From positions 1-56,428 of the forward strand of contig CANFKC010000032.1 of assembly GCA_947447265.1 (NCBI GenBank): a DNA stretch of 56,428 nucleotides, read 5' to 3'. Below, piece by piece: positions 26,707 through 34,232 of the stretch. Source of the stretch: Chitinophagaceae bacterium. Lineage in GTDB: Bacteria; Bacteroidota; Bacteroidia; Chitinophagales; Chitinophagaceae. A model generated the notes under the pieces. That model saw only the letters and a program-made list of their open reading frames with translations. It was not told where the DNA came from and did not search any database. Numbering within the stretch: the stretch's first letter is position 1; the number at the start of each line of letters is the position of its first letter. Position numbers and translations under genes: made by a program.

Positions 26707-26919
26707 ATGGAAAAGAGAGCACTTGGTCTTATACTTACACTTACCGGAATTATTGCGCTTTGTATATGCGGATTCACATTCGTAAGCCATGCAGGTAACG
26801 TGTATAACGTAAAATTAATGGTAACCTGCGGCGTATTAGGTGCTATTTTCTTTGCTTCTGGCATAAGCCTTATTCGCAGCACCAAAGATACAATCGGCAA
26901 TAACGAACATGTCAGCTAA
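26707..26919 (+). CDS. Small two-helix membrane protein
   Basis: The 70-residue product has two membrane segments (about 7-26 and 37-56) joined by a short loop, and ends SLIRSTKDT. Similar short proteins with the start MEKRALGLILT are conserved in Chitinophagaceae-like genomes as far as I recall, but no function is known. It has its own transcription unit: flanked on the left by the efflux operon promoter region and on the right by a long terminator hairpin. The start is ATG at 26707. Confidence 0.75.
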   Translation: MEKRALGLILTLTGIIALCICGFTFVSHAGNVYNVKLMVTCGVLGAIFFASGISLIRSTKDTIGNNEHVS

Positions 26920-26940
26920 TAAATTTCAGTAACAAACAAA

Positions 26941-27002
26941 AAATAAGCATTGGATTTGATAGCCCATACCTTAGAGGGTACGCTATGTCCAATGCTTATT
27001 TT
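26941..27002 (+). terminator. Long three-tier hairpin, bidirectional terminator
   Basis: A 14-bp outer stem (26941-26954 with 26988-27001) continues into a 5-bp stem (26959-26963 with 26982-26986) and a 4-bp stem (26967-26970 with 26977-26980). It is flanked by A and T tracts and lies between convergent genes, so it can stop both. Confidence 0.75.
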
Positions 27003-27151
27003 CTGATGCAAATATAAGGAAAAAAGCAAGCCAATAGTTAACAACCGAATTCGGCTTTTTTCTAAAATTTCTTCCTTCGGGTATTCCAGGCACTTTTCGT
27101 AACCTGCATGGGTATCCCTCGGTTCATGTTCTATGCAATATAACCTTCCTA

Positions 27152-28003
27152 CTAAACTGGTAAAAATTCCTTTAAAATATGTGCGATCTGTAGTGCACCA
27201 TTGCCGTATAGCATAGTCTGGTGATTACCATCTACCCCTATGTAGCCCGCATGCTTCATCATACCAACCGTTTCCTTAGCAATATTCGCAGGGAGTAACG
27301 CTTCGCCCATGGTATATATGCCAGTGGCATTTACCAAAACCGTGGGTTGCTGAATCCTTTTTATTGTTTCAGTCCATTTTACGGCACCAAGACCCATTGA
27401 TTTTTGAGTGATGGTACTTATGTTGCCACGAGACTTTACTTTGCCACCTGGAAGGTCCATTACATCAGCGCGATAATAACCCACCATAGCAGGATCCCAC
27501 GGACTCAGGTATGGGGCTTCCTTCACTTGCTCGATATAACTCTCGAAATCAGGATACACAGTATCCAGCCTCGAGATGGCTTTTGAAAGCATTAAGGCAG
27601 CATTCGGATTCATGCTTTTAGCCGCATCCAATATTACCAGCTTGCTCACATATTCCGGATAATTAGCAGCAATATACATCGCAACATAACCTCCAAAAGA
27701 ATGGCCCGCAAGGTAAACCCGTGGTTCCTCCAGGTGCTTTATCAGGTCAACAATATCCTTCGCATGGGTATCCATGCTATAACCGGTTAAGGGTTTATCA
27801 CTTAACCCATTTCCCCTGAAATCAGGACGAATAACACGGAAAGAATGGCGGAGTTTTTCAACTATGCCATCGAATGTACGTGAGTTCGCCGTGAGCCCAT
27901 GCATAAGCACAAGTACTGGCTTATTACTGTCATTGTCTAAATAATGTATATTAAGGCCGTTTACTTTAACAAAGCAACTTGCGGCCGCAGATTCTATATG
28001 CAT
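27152..28003 (-). CDS. Alpha/beta-fold hydrolase
   Basis: The 283-residue product is a typical serine hydrolase. HGLTANSRTF at about 35 forms the oxyanion region, GHSFGG carries the nucleophile Ser102, and GNHQTML near 258 supplies the catalytic His. The acid is probably an Asp in the region of residue 225-235, which I cannot place with certainty. No signal peptide is present, so it is cytosolic. Substrate is unknown; ester and epoxide hydrolases and haloalkane-like enzymes share this pattern. It lies 109 bases downstream of the 3-hydroxybutyrate dehydrogenase gene on the same strand and may be cotranscribed with it. Confidence 0.8.
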   Translation of the reverse strand: MHIESAAASCFVKVNGLNIHYLDNDSNKPVLVLMHGLTANSRTFDGIVEKLRHSFRVIRPDFRGNGLSDKPLTGYSMDTHAKDIVDLIKHLEEPRVYLAGHSFGGYVAMYIAANYPEYVSKLVILDAAKSMNPNAALMLSKAISRLDTVYPDFESYIEQVKEAPYLSPWDPAMVGYYRADVMDLPGGKVKSRGNISTITQKSMGLGAVKWTETIKRIQQPTVLVNATGIYTMGEALLPANIAKETVGMMKHAGYIGVDGNHQTMLYGNGALQIAHILKEFLPV

Positions 28004-28112
28004 AGACTAAAACGCTTGCCTGGCACCGTTGCAGCCCAGCAAATGGACGCTACTTATGCCAGTGTTTTTTTGAACTAAATAAATGTGGGTACATTTTACT
28101 TGTCAGCGGCAA

Positions 28113-28883
28113 CTAGTGCGCATTCCAACCTGCATCAACAGGTAACGCAACACCTGTAATTGTGCCGGCCTGTTCAGCAGCAAGGAAAACTGTAGTCTGT
28201 GCTACCAGCTCAATCGGCACAAATTCCTTCACTGCATGCCTCTCCAGGAAAATGTTCTCTATTACTTCCTGCTCGGTCATGTTGTGTATTTCAGCCTGCT
28301 GCGGTATCTGCTTCCTTACGATCGGGGTATCAACATAACCCGGGCAAATAGCATTACAGGTAATGCCAAACGGAGCACCTTCAAGCGCCATTGTTTTTGT
28401 AAAGCCTACAATACCATGCTTTGCTGCAACATAGGCACTCTTAAAAGCTGAAGCGCGTAAACCATGCGCAGAAGCAATGTTTATGATGCGGCCATATTTG
28501 TTAGCCTTCATACTACCCCATACTGCTTTGGTGGCATGAAATGCTGCCGTTAAGTTAACCGCTATTATGTCATCCCATTTATCTTCAGGAAACTCATCAA
28601 CAGGAGCAACATACTGTATACCCGCATTGTTTACCAGTACATCTACCTTTCCGAATGCAGTTATCGCATCTGCCACCATCGTTCTTATAGCTTCCGGTTG
28701 CAACATATTAGCAGGGGAAAATGAATATTTTATTTTAAACTCATCCGCTACCGCTTTGGCTATTTCCGCACCATTTGCCTCTAATCCGTTAAAGGCAATA
28801 TTATAACCTAAAGCCGCAAACGCCCTTGCGATACCTAAACCGATTCCACTCGTACTACCGGTTATTAAAATTGTTTTGGTCAC
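28113..28883 (-). CDS. bdhA: 3-hydroxybutyrate dehydrogenase (SDR family)
   Basis: This enzyme interconverts 3-hydroxybutyrate and acetoacetate with NAD. The 256-residue product has the Rossmann motif ITGSTSGIG near the N-terminus, NNAG at about 85-88, and the catalytic Ser138, Tyr151 and Lys155 (NIASAHG...SAYVAAKHG). The phrases NNAGIQYVAPVDEFP and ICPGYVDTPIV are close to 3-hydroxybutyrate dehydrogenases, and an acetoacetyl-CoA reductase is the main alternative. The frame begins with GTG at 28881-28883, just downstream of a good -7 box. No polyhydroxybutyrate genes occur in the window. Confidence 0.85.
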   Translation of the reverse strand: MTKTILITGSTSGIGLGIARAFAALGYNIAFNGLEANGAEIAKAVADEFKIKYSFSPANMLQPEAIRTMVADAITAFGKVDVLVNNAGIQYVAPVDEFPEDKWDDIIAVNLTAAFHATKAVWGSMKANKYGRIINIASAHGLRASAFKSAYVAAKHGIVGFTKTMALEGAPFGITCNAICPGYVDTPIVRKQIPQQAEIHNMTEQEVIENIFLERHAVKEFVPIELVAQTTVFLAAEQAGTITGVALPVDAGWNAH

Positions 28884-28899
28884 TATTCTCTATTTGACG

Positions 28900-28907
28900 C
28901 AAACTTA
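28900..28907 (-). promoter_or_regulatory. -7 element of the 3-hydroxybutyrate dehydrogenase gene
   Basis: On the minus strand this reads TAAGTTTG, an exact TAnnTTTG match 16 bases before the GTG start. The implied leader is about 10 bases. Confidence 0.5.
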
Positions 28908-28994
28908 ATGATTTTTAGCGCCAATACAAGTAGTTAATACTCTGACAAACAATGAAGATGCACTACTGTGTATAAATACCTTGTTTATACAAAG

Positions 28995-29024
28995 AAACAG
29001 GGAGGCTGATAGGCCTCCCTGTTT
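28995..29024 (-). terminator. Terminator of the Ig-repeat adhesin gene
   Basis: A 12-bp stem (28995-29006 with 29013-29024, loop of six) lies 27 bases downstream of the minus-strand stop. The T tract after it is short. Confidence 0.7.
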
Positions 29025-29050
29025 TAGAATTACTCAATATTATGAGGATA

Positions 29051-31300
29051 TTATTCTGTGATAGTTACCTTAACAACATAACGACCATGGCTGGTAATTG
29101 CATTGATCATATACAAGCCAGCTGGTTGGTTAAGTGTAATTTCGCTTGCTTTGTTTGTAGCAACATTAAAATCAGCAACTGTTTCGCCTACCATGTTAGT
29201 AACAATGATCTGCGCATCTTCGTCAACTGAAGAAAGCAGGTTCAAATTGAAAGTACCATTGTTAGGATTAGGATAAACATTCAAAGTAGCGTTATTCTGA
29301 CCGCTGATAGTATTAACACCCAGAACTGGTAGGTTGATTGTAAATGTATCTTTTGCAGTACCGCATGCATTTGTGTAAGTATAAATCAATAATGCAATGC
29401 CCCTGTGCAGCACTACGAAATCACCAGTTGCAGTAGTAAATGTAGCAACGTATGGATTGGTAGAGGTAAATGTTCCACCTGGGTGGTTAGTACGTAACAA
29501 ATGCGGTGTGCTACCTACCGTAATGCTCGTAGAATCGTTGCACCAAACAATAACAACTGGAGGCGCAGCAGCTACTTTTACTACTTTTGTTGTATTTACT
29601 GAACCAAAACCATTTGTTACAGTATAAACAACTGTAGTGTGTGATTCACTGCTATCACCGGTTAAAATACCGCCAGCAGAAATGTGAGCCCTTGTATCAG
29701 CTACACTCCATACTCCGCCCGGAGCAAGTGTATCAGTCATTGTGATAGATGAACCTACGCAAACAGAATCTAAACCTTCAATAACGCCTGCTGATAATGG
29801 TGAACCAACTGTAATTGTTTTTGCAGCCCAACTGGTACCGCAAATATTAGTAACCATATAAGTGATAGTAGCCATACCAGTGTCAAGTCCCGTAATAACA
29901 CCTGTAGCACTTACAGTAGCGATAAGTGTGTCGCTTGAAGTCCAAGTACCACCAGCAGCGCTATCAGTGTAGGTTGTTGTTGAACCGATTCCAACGCTAT
30001 CGCTACCGCTGATCATTGACGCTGTGCGGAACACACTAACTGAAGTTGTAGCAGCAACAGTACCGCATGCGTTTGTCTGAGCATAAGATACAGTTGTAGT
30101 ACCTACTGCCCTACCTGTTAACACACCAGAAGCATCGATAATTGCTGTTGCAGTATTGCTGCTGAACCAGGCACCACCAGTTGCGGTAGCAACATAAGTT
30201 GAAGTAGAACCTGAGCAAATTGAATCAGCGCCAGAAACGGCACCAGCAGTAAGTGGAGCGTCAATAGTTACTACCATCATTGCAACGTCTGTATTACAAG
30301 CACCAACAGTTGTGTAAACAACTGTATCCATACCTGCAGAAACACCGGTAACAATACCAGTAGTGCTTACCGAAGCGTTACCATTTGTAGCGCTCCATGA
30401 ACCGCCAGCCATTGTAGATAAAATTGTGATAGCAGAACCAATACAAACTGAAGACGCGCCAGATAATGAAGCGTGGCCAATAGCTGTATTGATAGTAAGG
30501 TAGTGACTTGATGAACTTGTACCACAAGAATTGGTAACTGAATAAAGAACCGTATCTAAACCTAAAGCTACACCTGAAACTACTCCTATTGAAGTAATAG
30601 TAGCGTTACCGTTCGTGATAGACCATGTTCCGCCTGAAATAGCAGAAGTAAGACTGATAGTAGCACCAGTACAAACTGAAGCCGGACCAGAAATAGAACC
30701 AGTTGTTAATGGAGCTTCAACTGTTACGATATGCGTAGCAGTATTTGAACTGCAGGCATTGCTTATAGTATACTGTATAGTATCAATGCCACCGGTAACA
30801 CCAGTAACAACACCAATTGAAGAAACAGTTGCATTACCGTTGGTTGCTGTCCAGCTACCAAGAGACACATCTGCTGTCAATGTAGTAGTTAATGAAGTAC
30901 ATACTACTGAAGCACCTGTTATTGTAGCAACTGGCAGCGTAGTATCAACTGTAAGTGTAGCCATAGCTGAGTACACTGATGTGTCAGTGCCGCTTATTGC
31001 TTTTGCCCTGTAAAAATAGCCACTCATACTGGTTGCTGCAGTAAAACGCAATGTATCAGTGGTCGCACCTGAATATACTCCACCATCGGTTGCAAATGTC
31101 CAGATAGAACCATTATACACTTCCCAGAAATAAGACAGTCCCGTTCCGGTTGCAGCCACATAAAACTTTGTTGCAGAACCGTTACAAACTTCAGTGTTCA
31201 CCGGAGACGTTGTAATAGTTGGTGCCTGCGCTCTTGCTGAGGAAACAGACAAAACCAATGATAGGGTAAGCAGGTTGGCTAAGTAAAATAGTTTTTTCAT
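29051..31300 (-). CDS. T9SS-exported Ig-like (Big2) repeat adhesin
   Basis: The 749-residue product has a signal peptide (about 1-24, ending ARA) and a first Ig/PKD-like domain near 30-110. About seven Ig-like repeats follow, of about 75-85 residues, each with the pattern of a conserved Cys (SGxDSVC), GGTWS...N..ATIS..GVVTG...G.DTV.Y.VTN.CGT. It ends in a Por sorting domain from about residue 675 (LNVYPNPNNGTFNLNLL ... PAGLYMINAI). The repeats are of the same type as in the 14224 and 45252 genes. A surface adhesin role is likely. ATG at 31300 gives a proper signal peptide; the frame open to 31339 precedes it. Confidence 0.85.
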   Translation of the reverse strand: MKKLFYLANLLTLSLVLSVSSARAQAPTITTSPVNTEVCNGSATKFYVAATGTGLSYFWEVYNGSIWTFATDGGVYSGATTDTLRFTAATSMSGYFYRAKAISGTDTSVYSAMATLTVDTTLPVATITGASVVCTSLTTTLTADVSLGSWTATNGNATVSSIGVVTGVTGGIDTIQYTISNACSSNTATHIVTVEAPLTTGSISGPASVCTGATISLTSAISGGTWSITNGNATITSIGVVSGVALGLDTVLYSVTNSCGTSSSSHYLTINTAIGHASLSGASSVCIGSAITILSTMAGGSWSATNGNASVSTTGIVTGVSAGMDTVVYTTVGACNTDVAMMVVTIDAPLTAGAVSGADSICSGSTSTYVATATGGAWFSSNTATAIIDASGVLTGRAVGTTTVSYAQTNACGTVAATTSVSVFRTASMISGSDSVGIGSTTTYTDSAAGGTWTSSDTLIATVSATGVITGLDTGMATITYMVTNICGTSWAAKTITVGSPLSAGVIEGLDSVCVGSSITMTDTLAPGGVWSVADTRAHISAGGILTGDSSESHTTVVYTVTNGFGSVNTTKVVKVAAAPPVVIVWCNDSTSITVGSTPHLLRTNHPGGTFTSTNPYVATFTTATGDFVVLHRGIALLIYTYTNACGTAKDTFTINLPVLGVNTISGQNNATLNVYPNPNNGTFNLNLLSSVDEDAQIIVTNMVGETVADFNVATNKASEITLNQPAGLYMINAITSHGRYVVKVTITE

Positions 31301-31659
31301 TCTTAAATTTTTATTATTTTTTGCCGTATGACGTTGCAAGATACAACTTCACTTTAAAAATGCGAAATTAGTGATTGATAACAGTTTTTGCAAATAGATG
31401 TGTCCCTGATCATGAAAATTAATAATTAACATACTTATTTTTGAGTTTCGTGTATGTTGCTGTGAAAAAAGTCTAACTAATTATTAATTGGAAGTTTGCT
31501 TCCTGCACTATCAGCCCAGACGCATATTTTTTTAATCGACTATATTGGAAGCCTCCAATTTTGCGAAAACCATGTTAGGATTACAATATTCCCACTATGT
31601 CGGCATTTTGCTCTAATTTTCATCGATGTCGTTTTTATTCTTGCCGTTTAATCACAAAA
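31301..31659. other. AT-rich intergenic region upstream of the Ig-repeat adhesin
   Basis: No gene is supported. On the minus strand TATCTTGC (about 31336-31343), with TTCG 19 bases upstream, is a weak promoter candidate for the adhesin. Short hairpins such as TTGGAAGCCTCCAA are present but have no obvious role. Confidence 0.45.
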
Positions 31660-31685
31660 ATGCCTGCAACAATCGTCGCAGGCAT
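31660..31685 (-). terminator. Terminator of the threonine dehydrogenase gene
   Basis: ATGCCTGC (31660-31667) pairs with GCAGGCAT (31678-31685); on the minus strand a run of five T follows. It lies 24 bases downstream of the stop codon. Confidence 0.75.
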
Positions 31686-31708
31686 CATTATAATATCTCG
31701 TTATTGCG

Positions 31709-32674
31709 TTAGGCGTGTGTTGCCAAAGTTTCTTTAAGGTGCTGCAGCATGTCTGCCGTCATGCTTTCCAGGTCAAAATTGTTTTTCCAACCCCAGTCAG
31801 CACGCGCAGTACTGTCATCGATGCTTTTAGGCCAGCCATCGGCAATTGCCTGGCGAAAATCAGGGGCATAATTAATGGTAAAGTCCGGAATGTGTTGTTG
31901 AATGGCAGCAGCAATTTCTTTTGGTGAAAAGCTCATAGCCGACAAATTGTACGACATGCGTGTTTTCATTTGCTCCGCAGGTGCCTCCATCAGTTCAATG
32001 GTGCCGCGTATAGCGTCGTCCATATACATCATCGGGAGATAAGTATCTTCAGAAAGGAAGCTTGTATAAGTTTTATTCTTTAATGCCTCATGATAAATTT
32101 CCACTGCATAGTCGGTGGTGCCACCACCGGGTTCTGACTTCCAGCTTATCAAGCCCGGGTACCGAAGACTTCTTACATCTAATCCCCAACGCTGGTTATA
32201 GTATTGGCACCATAATTCGCCTGCATACTTACTTATGCCGTAAACTGTTCTTGGTTCCACCACAGTTTGTTGTGGTGTATTTTGCGTAGGTGTTGTAGGC
32301 CCGAAAACAGCTATAGAACTTGGCCAGTATATCTTGGTCAATTTTTCCTGCACACCCAGTTCCAGCACCTGCAAAAGGCTGTTCATATTAATATCCCAAG
32401 CTTTCTTGGGGTCCTTCTCCCCTGTCGCAGAAAGTAATGCAGCCAGGTGATATATCTGTGTAATTCCTTGTTTTTTAATACAATCATGAATGCCCTGTGC
32501 ATCCATTGCATTTAGTGTGGCATACGGTCCGCTGTCTTTCAATAGCGGATGTGGTTCCGCTTTAATATCTGAAGCTACAACATTGTCAGTACCATATAAT
32601 TTGCGCAAAGCCATTGCCAGTTCTACGCCTATTTGTCCCCCCGACCCGAGTATAAGAATTTTTTCTTGTTTCAT
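31709..32674 (-). CDS. tdh: L-threonine 3-dehydrogenase, extended SDR type
   Basis: This enzyme oxidises L-threonine to 2-amino-3-ketobutyrate with NAD. The 321-residue product is related to UDP-glucose 4-epimerases, not to zinc alcohol dehydrogenases: the Rossmann motif is LGSGGQIG (about 9-16), the catalytic residues are Ser119/120, Tyr145 and Lys149 (YGISK), and the diagnostic segment PGLISWKSEPGGGTTDYAVE follows. This form of the enzyme is typical of Bacteroidota. The partner enzyme, 2-amino-3-ketobutyrate ligase, is not in the window. The start is ATG at 32674; the gene has its own terminator and is separated from carA by 157 bases. Confidence 0.88.
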   Translation of the reverse strand: MKQEKILILGSGGQIGVELAMALRKLYGTDNVVASDIKAEPHPLLKDSGPYATLNAMDAQGIHDCIKKQGITQIYHLAALLSATGEKDPKKAWDINMNSLLQVLELGVQEKLTKIYWPSSIAVFGPTTPTQNTPQQTVVEPRTVYGISKYAGELWCQYYNQRWGLDVRSLRYPGLISWKSEPGGGTTDYAVEIYHEALKNKTYTSFLSEDTYLPMMYMDDAIRGTIELMEAPAEQMKTRMSYNLSAMSFSPKEIAAAIQQHIPDFTINYAPDFRQAIADGWPKSIDDSTARADWGWKNNFDLESMTADMLQHLKETLATHA

Positions 32675-32681
32675 TTTTTAT

Positions 32682-32709
32682 GTAGAAAGTCTAAAGTAGA
32701 AAGTCTAAA
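32682..32709 (+). repeat. Short tandem repeat upstream of tdh
   Basis: Two adjacent copies of GTAGAAAGTCTAAA (32682-32695, 32696-32709) lie 8 bases upstream of the ATG. A similar T-rich run with AGTAGATAG units sits upstream of the fau start (about 2064-2099). Confidence 0.75.
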
Positions 32710-32831
32710 GCTGTTAATTTAATATAAAATATAGGTTATTGTAAGTAAATGTAAAGAGCAAGTCAACAACTGAAATTAATATCAGTGAACAAAAAGAACT
32801 GTGTTGGCTACCAACATTAACGCTTTTGACT

Positions 32832-33941
32832 TTATACTGCCAACTTTATACTATTAATAAAATCATCAAACAAATATCTGGAATCAAATGGTCCCGGTGT
32901 TGATTCGGGATGATACTGTACAGAAAAAGCAGGTTTATTAATCATCCTGATGCCTTCTATAGAGTCATCATTCAGGTTTACGTGGGTAACTTCCACTTCT
33001 GCACAATTTTTCACCGCAACCGGGTCAACTCCAAAACCATGATTTTGTGTAGTAATTTCAGCTTTACCAGTAAGCAGGTTTTTAACCGGATGATTAAGCC
33101 CCCTGTGACCGTGGTGCATTTTGTAAGTGGCAATATCATTAGCGCGCGCCAGCAACTGATGTCCAAGGCATATACCAAATAAAGGCTTGCCGGTAGTTAA
33201 AATATCTTTTACCGTCTCGACTGCATAGCCCATTGAAGCTGGGTCGCCGGGGCCATTGGAAAGGAAGTAGCCATGCGGCTCAAATTGCTTCATTTCTTCG
33301 AGGCTTGCTTTTGCGGGAAATACCTTTACGAATGCTCCCCTATCTACCATACACTGCAGAATATTCTTTTTAACGCCAAAATCCATTACGGCTATCCTAA
33401 TCTCAGCACTTTCGTCGCCAAGTGAATAAGGTTCTTTAGTGGATATTTGTGAAGAAAGTTCCAGTCCATCCATGTCAGGTATTGCTGCAAGCGCTTTTTT
33501 CAGCGCATCCTCATCCTGCAATTCGGTGGAAATAATACAATTCATTGCTCCTTTGCTACGAATGTATTCTACCAGTGCACGAGTGTCAACATCATAAATA
33601 GCCACAATATTGTTTTGCACCAGATATTTTTCAAGGCTTTCAGTAGCCGTCATCCTTGAAAAATTATGCGAAATATTTTTGCAGATAAGGCCGGCAATTT
33701 TTACCGAATCACTCTCTACATCTTCTGGTTTTACACCATAATTGCCGATATAGGCCGTATTCATTATCAATACCTGGCCAGTGTAAGATGGATCAGTAAA
33801 AACCTCCTGGTAGCCGGTCATACCCGTGTTAAAACAAATTTCTCCGCCAACCGTACCTTGCGCACCAAATGATTTTCCTTTAAAAAGCGTACCGTCCTTA
33901 AGCAATAGCCAGGCGGGAATGATATTCTGAACTGAAGTCAT
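32832..33941 (-). CDS. carA: Carbamoyl-phosphate synthase small subunit
   Basis: This subunit hydrolyses glutamine and channels ammonia to CarB for carbamoyl phosphate, the precursor of pyrimidines and arginine. The 369-residue product has the N-terminal CPSase domain (about 10-150) with GGEICFNTGMTGYQE, then a class I glutamine amidotransferase domain with the nucleophile Cys258 (GICLGHQ) and the dyad His344/Glu346 (QYHPES). carB is not adjacent; it must be elsewhere in the genome. A -7 box at 33959-33966 lies just upstream of ATG at 33941. It is divergent from recG. Confidence 0.93.
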   Translation of the reverse strand: MTSVQNIIPAWLLLKDGTLFKGKSFGAQGTVGGEICFNTGMTGYQEVFTDPSYTGQVLIMNTAYIGNYGVKPEDVESDSVKIAGLICKNISHNFSRMTATESLEKYLVQNNIVAIYDVDTRALVEYIRSKGAMNCIISTELQDEDALKKALAAIPDMDGLELSSQISTKEPYSLGDESAEIRIAVMDFGVKKNILQCMVDRGAFVKVFPAKASLEEMKQFEPHGYFLSNGPGDPASMGYAVETVKDILTTGKPLFGICLGHQLLARANDIATYKMHHGHRGLNHPVKNLLTGKAEITTQNHGFGVDPVAVKNCAEVEVTHVNLNDDSIEGIRMINKPAFSVQYHPESTPGPFDSRYLFDDFINSIKLAV

Positions 33942-33958
33942 GAAAAAAACAAATTGTG

Positions 33959-33966
33959 CAAATGTA
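33959..33966 (-). promoter_or_regulatory. -7 element of carA
   Basis: On the minus strand this is TACATTTG, an exact match; a weak TTCT lies 19 bases upstream. The start codon follows at 33941, so the leader is about 12 bases. Confidence 0.55.
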
Positions 33967-34202
33967 ATTCAAAAATTGATAAGACAGAAGCACAAAATTG
34001 AAGGTGTGCATAACTAAATAAGACGGTTCGCACTTTGTTATGCTGAGTCTTTATTTAGCCATCTAAATCGAGCGGCTATGGCAGAACTATGGTGCACGTG
34101 GGAGTGAAACTCTTAAGTCATACTCAATCCCCAATACAAACCAGTCATTGGCCGGAACGAAGTATCTAACAGTACACCGTACCTCAATTCAACTAATCAC
34201 CC

Positions 34203-34210
34203 TATTTTTG
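34203..34210 (+). promoter_or_regulatory. -7 element of recG
   Basis: TATTTTTG matches TAnnTTTG exactly. Transcription should begin about 34215-34219, which fits an initiation codon at 34233 with a leader of about 15 bases. No TTTG sits at the -33 position. Confidence 0.5.
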
Positions 34211-34232
34211 TCGCATCAGCAGTTCCACATAC

